A stretch of DNA of 64,000 bases from Paenibacillus mendelii (GTDB lineage Bacteria > Bacillota > Bacilli > Paenibacillales > Paenibacillaceae), in contig NZ_JANHOF010000008.1 of the NCBI RefSeq assembly GCF_024498075.1, positions 186,001 to 250,000 on the forward strand, read 5' to 3'. Below are positions 1-7,037 of the stretch, piece by piece; position 1 is the first letter of the stretch, and the number at the start of each line of letters is the position of its first letter. Made by a program: the position numbers and the translations under genes. A model generated the notes under the pieces. The model had not been told where the DNA came from, made no database searches, and saw only the letters and a list, made by a program, of their open reading frames with translations.

Positions 1-1825
1 AACGTGTAGCCCGCTTTCACCAAGCTTCCCTTACCCAACACCGTTGCCGATGCTCCTGTCTCGTATGTTCCACTGTCTGAAGGCACGGTGCCTCCAGTGC
101 TGCCATTGCCGTCATACGTTACCGCGTAGGTGGCATTAGTCGTCCACTGCGCAAATAGCGTCACGTTTGTGCTTCCCATGATCAGCGTGTCGCCTGCCGC
201 GTAGTTCGTTCCACTGCCATTCACGGCAGTGTTCCATCCTGCAAACGTGTAGCCTGCTTTCACCAAGCTTCCCTTACCTAACACCGTTGCCGATGCGCCG
301 GTCTCGTACGTTCCATTGTCTAAAGGTGCGGCGCCTCCCGTGCTGCCGTTGCCGTCATACGTTACCGTGTAGGTGGGATTCGTCGTCCACTGCGCGAATA
401 GCGTCACATTCGCGCTTCCCATGGTCAGCGTTGCGCCTGCCGCGTAGCTCGTTCCGCTGCCATTCGCGGCGGTGTTCCAGCCTGCAAACGTGTAGCCCGC
501 TTTCACCAAGCTTCCCTTACCCAACACCGTTGCCGATGCGCCGGTCTCGTATGTTCCGCTGTCCGCAGGCACCGTTCCTCCGGTGCTGCCGTTACCGTTA
601 TACGTAACCGTGTAGGTTGGGTTTACTGTCCACTTCGCGAATAGCGTCACATTCGCGCTTCCCATAGTAAGCGCTGCGCCTGCCGCGTAGTTCGTTCCGC
701 TACCATTTGCGGCGGTGTTCCAGCCTGCAAACGTATGTCCCGCTTTTACCAAGCTTCCCTTACCCAACACCGTTGCCGATGCGCCGGTTTCGTACGTTCC
801 GCTGTCCGCAGGCACCGTTCCTCCGGTGCTGCCGTTACCGTTATACGTTACCGTGTAGGTTGGGTTTACTGTCCACTTCGCGAATAGCGTCACATTCGCG
901 CTTCCCATAGTAAGCGCTGCGCCTGCCGCGTAGTTCGTTCCGCTACCATTTGCGGCGGTGTTCCAGCCTGCAAACGTATGTCCCGCTTTTACCAAGCTTC
1001 CCTTACCCAACACCGTTGCCGATGCGCCGGTTTCGTACGTTCCGCTGTCCGCAGGCACCGTTCCTCCGGTGCTGCCGTTACCGTTATACGTTACCGTGTA
1101 GGTTGGGTTTACTGTCCACTTCGCGAATAGCGTCACATTCGCGCTTCCCATAGTAAGCGCTGCGCCTGCCGCGTAGTTCGTTCCGCTGCCATTGGCGGCG
1201 GTGTTCCACCCTGCAAACGTATGTCCCGCTTTCACCAGGCTTCCCTTACCCAACACCGTTGCCGATGCACCGGTCTCGTACGTTCCGCTGTCTGTTGGCA
1301 CCGCTCCTCCGGTGCTGCCGTTGCCGTTATACGTAACCGTGTAGGTTGGGTTTACTGTCCACTTCGCGAATAGCGTCACATTCGCGCTTCCCATAGTAAG
1401 CGCTGCGCCTGCCGCGTAGTTCGTTCCGCTGCCATTTGTGGCGGTGTTCCACCCTGCAAACGTATGTCCCGCTTTCACCAAGCTTCCCTTACCCAACACC
1501 GTTGCCGATGCGCCGGTCTCGTACGTTCCGCTGTCTGCTGGCACCGCTCCTCCGGTGCTGCCGTTGCCGTTATACGTAACCGTGTAAGTCGGGTTTGCCA
1601 CCCACTGCGCGTACAGTGTCACGTTGTCCATATCCATGGCAATTGTTGTGCCTGCCCCATAACTCGTTCCGCTGCCGTTCGCAGCGGTATTCCAGCCTGT
1701 AAAACTGTATCCCGTCCTCGCCATACTTCCCTTACTCAATACCGTTGCCGACGCGCCTATCGCATAGGTACTGCTATCCGAAGGTACGGTTCCTCCCGTA
1801 TAGCCATTGCCATCGTACGTTACCG
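1..1825 (-). repeat. 243-bp tandem repeats encoding InlB B-repeats
   Basis: A 243-bp (81-codon) unit recurs in phase; the segment coding for 'AGYTFAGWNT' begins near 1, 244, 487, 730, 973, 1216, 1459 and, diverged, 1702. The units around 710-952 and 953-1195 are almost identical at DNA level, which implies recent duplication or gene conversion within the coding sequence. Copy number could vary between strains, and short-read assembly here deserves caution. Confidence 0.92.
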
Positions 1826-2732
1826 CGGAATTTTGGAATATCAGATTTAAGTCATTCCCTACTGCCACGAAAGTGTTGTTACCGTACGCAATATCCGTTA
1901 TATAATCGGTAACTCCCGATGCATTCAGCTTCCACTGAACACCATTCGCTGAGGACGCAATCACTCCGCCTGAGCCTACAGCCACGAATCGGCCATTGCC
2001 ATACGTAATGCCTGAAAAACCCTGTGAAGCGCCCGAGGTCTGTACCGTCCAAGTCACTCCATCAGGAGAAGTCACAATCGTCCCACCGGTGCCTACCGCC
2101 ACATATTGTCCGTTGGCATAAGTGACTCCTTGCAGATAGTTTCCTGTATTCGAAGTTCGCTCCGTCCAACTTACCCCGTCAAGCGAAGTCCATATCTCTC
2201 CATACTGCCCCACAGCTACAAACTTGTCACCGTAAGTAACGTCATACATATATGCCCCGCCAGTACCGGGAAGGGTCTGGCTGTTCCAATTCACTCCATC
2301 CGATGAAGTCACTACCGTTGAAAATTGCCCCGTCGCTACATACTTGCCGCCTCCGTAAGCGATGCCTCCCAAGCTATACGGTGTATTAGATGTCGAAGTC
2401 CCGAGCACATTTCCAGGACCAAAGGTTAATATCTTACCATTGGCTCCCACTATCACATACTTGCCGCCGGCGTAAATAATATCGTTGAGGCTATCTAGAG
2501 TGTTTGTCACAATACTACCCAAGAACTGGCCGTCGCTGCTGTCTAAGGAATATATAAGTAATCCACTATTCCCTACAGCCATAAACCGGTCAGGTCCACG
2601 TGTAATACCTTGTATCGTTGAACTCACCTGGGAGTCCGGCTGACCCCATGCAGCAAATGCAGAAGCAGGGTTAATCACTTCCAATAAGATAAGTAATGCA
2701 ATAAACAATGAAACATAATTGCGCTTATTCAT
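1..2732 (-). CDS. Large secreted protein: propeller-like repeats plus InlB B-repeats (C-terminus outside window)
   Basis: Read on the minus strand, an ATG at 2732 sits behind AGGAGG (about 2743-2748). The first ~27 residues are a signal peptide (MNKR, then a hydrophobic run, then PASAFA before AWG). Residues ~35-305 are six or seven repeats of the form 'GGKYVAVG ... TSxDGVxW', as in beta-propeller proteins of the Ycf48/BNR sort. From about residue 305 to the window edge run roughly seven and a half copies of an 81-residue module (YTVTYNGNGSTGGTVP..., GYTFAGWNT, VTLFAKWT), which is the Listeria-Bacteroides InlB B-repeat (Flg_new). At least 910 codons are open and no stop is seen, so the 3' end (perhaps with SLH anchoring domains) lies off the window. 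Inferred role: surface adhesin or matrix protein. No enzymatic motif was seen. Confidence 0.9.
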   Translation of the reverse strand, partial: MNKRNYVSLFIALLILLEVINPASAFAAWGQPDSQVSSTIQGITRGPDRFMAVGNSGLLIYSLDSSDGQFLGSIVTNTLDSLNDIIYAGGKYVIVGANGKILTFGPGNVLGTSTSNTPYSLGGIAYGGGKYVATGQFSTVVTSSDGVNWNSQTLPGTGGAYMYDVTYGDKFVAVGQYGEIWTSLDGVSWTERTSNTGNYLQGVTYANGQYVAVGTGGTIVTSPDGVTWTVQTSGASQGFSGITYGNGRFVAVGSGGVIASSANGVQWKLNASGVTDYITDIAYGNNTFVAVGNDLNLIFQNSAVTYDGNGYTGGTVPSDSSTYAIGASATVLSKGSMARTGYSFTGWNTAANGSGTSYGAGTTIAMDMDNVTLYAQWVANPTYTVTYNGNGSTGGAVPADSGTYETGASATVLGKGSLVKAGHTFAGWNTATNGSGTNYAAGAALTMGSANVTLFAKWTVNPTYTVTYNGNGSTGGAVPTDSGTYETGASATVLGKGSLVKAGHTFAGWNTAANGSGTNYAAGAALTMGSANVTLFAKWTVNPTYTVTYNGNGSTGGTVPADSGTYETGASATVLGKGSLVKAGHTFAGWNTAANGSGTNYAAGAALTMGSANVTLFAKWTVNPTYTVTYNGNGSTGGTVPADSGTYETGASATVLGKGSLVKAGHTFAGWNTAANGSGTNYAAGAALTMGSANVTLFAKWTVNPTYTVTYNGNGSTGGTVPADSGTYETGASATVLGKGSLVKAGYTFAGWNTAANGSGTSYAAGATLTMGSANVTLFAQWTTNPTYTVTYDGNGSTGGAAPLDNGTYETGASATVLGKGSLVKAGYTFAGWNTAVNGSGTNYAAGDTLIMGSTNVTLFAQWTTNATYAVTYDGNGSTGGTVPSDSGTYETGASATVLGKGSLVKAGYT

Positions 2733-3371
2733 CTTACTCTTACCTCCTGTTATAAATTTTAGTGTACTTGATGCCAGTCTTCAAATTGTTGATAGTGACT
2801 GTTTGCTTCAAATGGCATGTAGTCGTATTTTATCAGACGTCCTGTCGGCTAATATTAATGTATTCTTAATGGTTTCAAGGAAAATATTGAAGATACTAGA
2901 AGAAGATTAATCCAACTTTCCTAGCGTGAGAATTGGGTAGATTCCAAGCTAATTTTAGATGAGAGGCTGCATACGTAGAAGACTTGTCAACATAGAAAAA
3001 CACCGCTTCCTTGGCAGCGTGAAAGTGATGAACAATCACAACCCATAGAAGAGGTGTTCCTTGCGACAGGCTGGATTCGCAATCCTTCGGCTGCTCTTGC
3101 GTCTTTCAAAACAGGGGATATCACCATCAAAAAAAAAGACCCAAGCATGTCGATGCTTGAGACAAAAAAAGGTAAATGCGGCTAATCAAAGCATTGCTTT
3201 CTTACCAGCAACACACAGCACTCCACATGTGTCGAGATGAGAGACAAAAATCGATATCCCCAAACTAGATGATTAATGAGTCCTTCGAATGAGAGAGCAA
3301 CATTTCGAAAGTCACTTAATGATATAAATAAAGTGCAAAAGGTATTGTAAATAATGTTAGGAGATGGGGAA
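2733..3371. other. Intergenic region without a convincing gene
   Basis: Between the divergent repeat protein and the SDR gene. It is AT-rich. A 7-bp stem (CAAGCAT/ATGCTTG, 3142-3159) is followed on the minus strand by a run of nine T (rc of 3128-3136), so it would terminate minus-strand transcription, yet no minus-strand gene ends there. Short open frames occur but lack ribosome binding sites. The orphan terminator may be left from a deleted gene. Confidence 0.5.
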
Positions 3372-4136
3372 ATGAGCAAGTTAAAAGGCAAAATTGCATT
3401 AGTAACAGGAGCAAGTAGAGGGATAGGGCGAGCCATTGCACAACGCTTCGCTCAGGATGGACTATTAGTAGCCGTGCATTATGGAAGGAACCATGATGCT
3501 GCAGAAACCGTGGTTCGTGAGATTGAGCAGATGGGCGGTTCTGCTTTCACAATAGGTTCTGTGCTTGGGTCTGTACAAGGCGTGAAAGATCTTTATGAAA
3601 AGCTAGATATAGCTTTGAAGGAACGTACGGGTGACACTCGATTCGATATTCTGGTAAACAATGCGGGATTATCCTTAGCAACATCCATTGAGGAGACAAC
3701 GGAACAAGCTTACGATGAGATTATGGCCATCAACGTGAAAGCGCCGTTTTTCTTGACTCAACAAGCTCTGCCGCGTATTCGAGACGAAGGTCGTATTATT
3801 AATATTTCGTCTGCAACTACGAGAATATCCCTCCCAGCTATTCCCGCATACAGCATGACCAAAGGCGCAATCAACACGCTAACGCTCGCCCTAAGTAATC
3901 AACTAGGGCCCCGTGGGATTACGATTAATGCAATCCAACCTGGATTCGTTGCCACGGACATGCAAGCCGCAATGCTGAAAGATCCCGACGGACGGAAGTT
4001 CGGTGCTGCTTTCTCTATTTTTGGAAGATGGGGAGAGCCAAGTGATGTGGCGGATATAGCCGCTTTTCTTGCCTCTCCTGACAGCCGCTGGGTAACCGGC
4101 CAATTGATAGATGCTAGTGGAGGATCCCATTTGTAA
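3372..4136 (+). CDS. Short-chain dehydrogenase/reductase (SDR)
   Basis: A 254-residue classical SDR. The Rossmann motif TGASRGIG lies at residues ~13-20, NNAG near 100, and the catalytic Ser and Tyr-x3-Lys appear as INISSA and YSMTK; the C-terminus ends in the usual DASGG. The start was placed at 3372 because AGGAG (3359-3363) lies 8 bases upstream; an in-frame ATG at 3354 would put that ribosome binding site inside the gene. It is most like 3-oxoacyl-ACP reductase/FabG-type or glucose-dehydrogenase-type SDRs, but the substrate cannot be told from sequence. It stands alone, divergent from the repeat protein and convergent with the small-ORF cluster, with a shared terminator after it. Confidence 0.93.
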   Translation: MSKLKGKIALVTGASRGIGRAIAQRFAQDGLLVAVHYGRNHDAAETVVREIEQMGGSAFTIGSVLGSVQGVKDLYEKLDIALKERTGDTRFDILVNNAGLSLATSIEETTEQAYDEIMAINVKAPFFLTQQALPRIRDEGRIINISSATTRISLPAIPAYSMTKGAINTLTLALSNQLGPRGITINAIQPGFVATDMQAAMLKDPDGRKFGAAFSIFGRWGEPSDVADIAAFLASPDSRWVTGQLIDASGGSHL

Positions 4137-4176
4137 GTTATCAGATGAAGTATTGGGATCGTTAACTGAAAATAAT

Positions 4177-4215
4177 ACAACAGGCTGCCGACTTAATCGC
4201 TCGGTAGCCTGTTGT
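4177..4215. terminator. Bidirectional terminator
   Basis: ACAACAGGCTGCCGA pairs with TCGGTAGCCTGTTGT (15 bp, one mismatch, 9-base loop), with T-rich sequence on both sides. It lies between the SDR gene (+) and the minus-strand small-ORF cluster and could serve both. Confidence 0.85.
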
Positions 4216-4235
4216 AATTCGTTGTTCTTTCTATT

Positions 4236-4346
4236 TTAATTCTTTGTTGACGCGGGAGATAGTCCAAATTGCATCCCATCAACACTCGAACCCACAAATA
4301 AGTGGTGTAGTGTCTCTTCAGCAACTAGCCTTTCCTCGTTATTCAT
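4236..4346 (-). CDS. Small 36-residue ORF, last of the minus-strand cluster
   Basis: ATG at 4346, stop at 4236-4238. The peptide begins MNNEERLVAEETL and ends SPASTKN. A good ribosome binding site (GAGGTGG, 6 bases upstream) and a 15-base gap from the preceding ORF argue that it is translated. It is acidic and not hydrophobic, and I recognise no family. It could be a complete small protein or the truncated N-terminus of a larger one. Confidence 0.45.
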   Translation of the reverse strand: MNNEERLVAEETLHHLFVGSSVDGMQFGLSPASTKN

Positions 4347-4361
4347 TCTAAACCACCTCGA

Positions 4362-4982
4362 TTAAAATTGAACGCCATTTTCCTTCTGAATTATTAGAAA
4401 ACCACGATTCAATTTCCTAACTAGGAACTTGTCGTTTAGCACTTTCTCAATTCGACTTAAATCCTCAGTTGAAACTATGCTGAATGGTTCTGACGATGGC
4501 TGCTCACCGTCTAGGACGTCCTTATAACTTGTCGGAGCTCCTAATTCATGATAGGTCTGAATTGTGTTTACTTCAAAAGAGTCCCATATCTTTTCTGAAA
4601 TATTAAGAAGAGGCACTAACTTCGTACTGTCGTACTTCAAAAATTTATCATCTAAGAAGATGTCATCTTCAGGAAGAATCAAATGCAAAACAATTTCTTT
4701 AGATTCGTACATCCAATATAAACGAAGATGTATGAACAAATCTGACTCAAGAAGAATTTGTTTATAATCATGCTTTACATGCTGGTCAAATCCCAGCTTG
4801 AACTTCTTAGCAAGTTTAGATGTATTCCAACTTATAATTTCTTCTAATGTGTTTTTCTCAGACATCCAATAACCCGATTTATATGGGAATTGGCTAAAGA
4901 TAATGTTGTAAATCTCACTCACGAAACTTTCATTGTACGTTGAAAACGGAAAAGAATAATGTACTGAAAAATATGGTGGCAT
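4362..4982 (-). CDS. Hypothetical protein (206 aa), small-ORF cluster
   Basis: ATG at 4982 preceded by GGGAG about 8 bases upstream. The protein is soluble, AT-rich in codon use (many Lys, Ile, Asn, Phe), with no signal peptide or transmembrane helix. Segments such as LILPEDDIFLDD and a C-terminal FSIVSTEDLSRIEKVL are visible but match no family I know. It is fourth in a tightly spaced minus-strand run of five small genes of foreign base composition next to a recombinase remnant. Such runs in Firmicutes are often immunity-gene clusters of polymorphic toxins, which is a guess from context only. Confidence 0.7.
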   Translation of the reverse strand: MPPYFSVHYSFPFSTYNESFVSEIYNIIFSQFPYKSGYWMSEKNTLEEIISWNTSKLAKKFKLGFDQHVKHDYKQILLESDLFIHLRLYWMYESKEIVLHLILPEDDIFLDDKFLKYDSTKLVPLLNISEKIWDSFEVNTIQTYHELGAPTSYKDVLDGEQPSSEPFSIVSTEDLSRIEKVLNDKFLVRKLNRGFLIIQKENGVQF

Positions 4983-5012
4983 CTAAGCAACTCCCATTTG
5001 TTAAATGATTCC

Positions 5013-5321
5013 TCATGGATTCGTTAAGCTCCAAAAAATCTCGGTCTCATCATCGCAGTAAAACCCTTCAAGTTTACAGGACTGAACAATTTGTTCCACC
5101 GTTTCTTTATTTGAACACAACAAGGAGAAATGACTATCCCAATGTGTAGTCAGTAGGAGTCTGTTATCGTGAGTAAATAAGTTAAGGTGTTGATTACGCA
5201 AGGCTTCATTATCATTGATTATGTCCTCAATATATTCTAGCTTGCGCTCTGTACAGAATTCATCCCCACGCCAAATCCAATATTTGCCCTGCTGTTTTAT
5301 ACACATAAGAATTTTATTCAT
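5013..5321 (-). CDS. Hypothetical protein (102 aa), small-ORF cluster
   Basis: Begins MNKILMCIKQQ at 5321. It is a small acidic protein (many Glu/Asp) with three aromatic-rich strands (KYWIWRGDEF, LLLTTHWDSHFSLL, FYCDDETEIFWSL), the alternation expected of a compact alpha/beta fold. No signal peptide or membrane segment. The ribosome binding site is weak, so coupling to the upstream ORF (48-base gap) is plausible. Family not recognised; its size and acidity would suit an immunity protein, which remains inference. Confidence 0.65.
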   Translation of the reverse strand: MNKILMCIKQQGKYWIWRGDEFCTERKLEYIEDIINDNEALRNQHLNLFTHDNRLLLTTHWDSHFSLLCSNKETVEQIVQSCKLEGFYCDDETEIFWSLTNP

Positions 5322-5369
5322 TAGGAACTCTGGGAAAAACCCTTCCGTTGGTGCGATTAGCTTATAATT

Positions 5370-5717
5370 TCAGCAAGCATCTTGAATTAATTGGGCTGTA
5401 GACTCGTCGGAATATTGCTTCTTCAATCCTATGCTGCGTGTGTGCAATCCGACATCCAACTTACGAAAGCTTTCTATACCGGATATGTTTAAAAATTCTT
5501 TCCAAGTAACTAATTCACATTTTTCAATAATATCATTTTTACCTGGGTACGTTCCTGGCTCAAACTGTTCATAGTCAATAAGTTTTGGTTTTATGAAGGG
5601 ATGGAAAAAGATAAATACTTCGTCAAATATCCCTTGATAATATGACTTAATCGGCATATCGTCTGGTGCACACACCGCGAATTTATGTGGGGCTGGCAAA
5701 ACTCTTGGTTTTTCCAT
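5370..5717 (-). CDS. Hypothetical protein (115 aa), possibly a short DUF2711 (YwbB-like) protein
   Basis: Starts MEKPRVLPAPHKF at 5717, 22 bases after the stop of the 211-residue ORF. The stretch FFHPFIKP ... YPGKNDI ... VTWKEFL ... SIGLKKQYS recalls the DUF2711 family as I remember it, but that family is longer (about 200 residues), so this copy may be truncated at the C-terminus (it ends QLIQDAC). The assignment is from memory and weak. It is soluble, AT-rich and part of the five-gene minus-strand run. Confidence 0.55.
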   Translation of the reverse strand: MEKPRVLPAPHKFAVCAPDDMPIKSYYQGIFDEVFIFFHPFIKPKLIDYEQFEPGTYPGKNDIIEKCELVTWKEFLNISGIESFRKLDVGLHTRSIGLKKQYSDESTAQLIQDAC

Positions 5718-5739
5718 TTAACATCATCTCACTGTTTTT

Positions 5740-6375
5740 TTAATTTGTTTTTGGTACAGAGCCTAACCAAATATCTCCAACTTTAATTTTGTAAAAAGTA
5801 TCGTCACCATATGACAACTTCATTTGTCCCCTTTCGTAAGAGCGACGGACGATGTTGTTGTAATTCGCAATTGTCTCATACCCGTCAGCAATGTTCTCTT
5901 GCAACTCGCTCTCCCAGTACATATTGGAATCAATACATTGCTCCCAATCAAACAGCCTAACATCCGGTATATTTGATAAATTTGCTGGGAAGTCCTTTTT
6001 GTAAGTTCCTTTATCGAATGTGTTGTCGTAGTAATGAAGTGCATCACCTATGGCACACACTACTTGGGAGTGGCTAAAGTTAGGATTGAAAAGCCATATT
6101 TTAAGATAAAATGGTTCCCCGAGTTCCTCTAACTTTTCGTACCACGCCTTATATATATCCAACAGCGCTTGAAGAATAATTCGAGAAAACCATACTGGCG
6201 GCGTTCTCTTTATGAGTCTACTCCAAGGGTCCAACCATATTTTTACGTATTTTCTTTGTGACAGATTTAACTCTTCGAAATCAAGATTAAGATAGTTTCT
6301 TTTCCATTCTTCTACTTCTCGGATTCTTCTCTTCCAGCCACGCACTTTCTTTTTATTAACAAATGGATTTGCCAT
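5740..6375 (-). CDS. Hypothetical protein (211 aa), first gene of the small-ORF cluster
   Basis: ATG at 6375 preceded by AAGGGG with about 8 bases spacing. It has a basic N-terminus (FVNKKKVRGWKRRIREVEEW), a Trp/Tyr-rich middle (KIWLDPWSRLI, YKAWYEKLEEL) and no signal peptide or membrane helix. I recognise no family. A TATAAT lies upstream at about 6403-6408 (minus strand), making this the likely lead gene of the five-ORF transcript. Base composition differs clearly from the GC-richer core genes after 10 kb, pointing to transfer. Confidence 0.7.
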   Translation of the reverse strand: MANPFVNKKKVRGWKRRIREVEEWKRNYLNLDFEELNLSQRKYVKIWLDPWSRLIKRTPPVWFSRIILQALLDIYKAWYEKLEELGEPFYLKIWLFNPNFSHSQVVCAIGDALHYYDNTFDKGTYKKDFPANLSNIPDVRLFDWEQCIDSNMYWESELQENIADGYETIANYNNIVRRSYERGQMKLSYGDDTFYKIKVGDIWLGSVPKTN

Positions 6376-6412
6376 TATACACGCCCCTTTGGTTGACCTA
6401 ATTATACAATAA

Positions 6413-7037
6413 ATGGGACGAGAAGTTTCTAATGTATCTAGAATAAGAGCATTAACAACTTTACATGGAGTCTACATGCAACGAGAGATACGATGCATTT
6501 GAGGATGAAGATGAATTTTTCTTAGGATTCCATTCTTCACTTGCATCAAAGGAATCCAAAACTACATCTGATAGAATTAAATTCAGTTTGGCTGAAACCG
6601 CGAGAAAAGGTAGGCATCATGGAACGCCTCCATTCGGTTACGATAAAATCGACGGAAAGCTCATGCCCAATTCGTATCAAGCGGCAATTGTGAAGCAAAT
6701 CTTTGACTTATATTTAAAATCAGGATGGGGCTTCCAGAAGATTGCAAACCATTTAAAAGAAACAGGGATTCCATCTCCCCGTAACGGCTATAAATGGTAT
6801 GACATTACTGTGAAATGCATCATAAGCAATCCTCATTACACAGGCAAGTTAGTCCAACGGCGAGAATCGGTGAAGAACAATAAATTGTTCCTTCAAGAGA
6901 AAGGTTACAAAGAGCGAATTAAAAACGATTCGGAACAACATGCTGTGGTCTACGACACACATGAGCCCTTAATCAGTAATGAAGTTTTCATGGAAGCTCA
7001 ATCAAAATGGAAAGTAAAATCTGCTATCTTGCGCTAG
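6413..7037 (+). pseudogene. Large serine recombinase, frameshifted and truncated at both ends
   Basis: From 6413 one frame reads MGREVSNVSRIRALTT and GVYMQ, matching the 'LGRxVxxISxIRxL...GVYI' end of a resolvase catalytic domain. That frame is preceded by a stop at 6410-6412. The reading then shifts to the frame opening at 6465, which gives EDEDEFFLGFHSSLASKES and a good recombinase domain (GTPPFGYD, AIVKQIFDLYL, IANHLKETGIPSPR, IISNPHYTGKLVQ). The catalytic Ser region and the C-terminal zinc ribbon/coiled coil are missing. It ends at a stop inside the 3' end of the SLH gene, 36 bases of overlap. It is a dead integrase of a phage or ICE-like element. Confidence 0.88.

Noticed and set aside
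2719-2910. 63-codon + frame upstream of the SDR gene
   Set aside because: Starts inside the signal-peptide region of the opposite-strand gene, without a ribosome binding site.
3000-3130. Insertion sequence or transposase remnant
   Set aside because: Frames read on the minus strand are broken and show no transposase motif I can name; only the orphan terminator is supportable.
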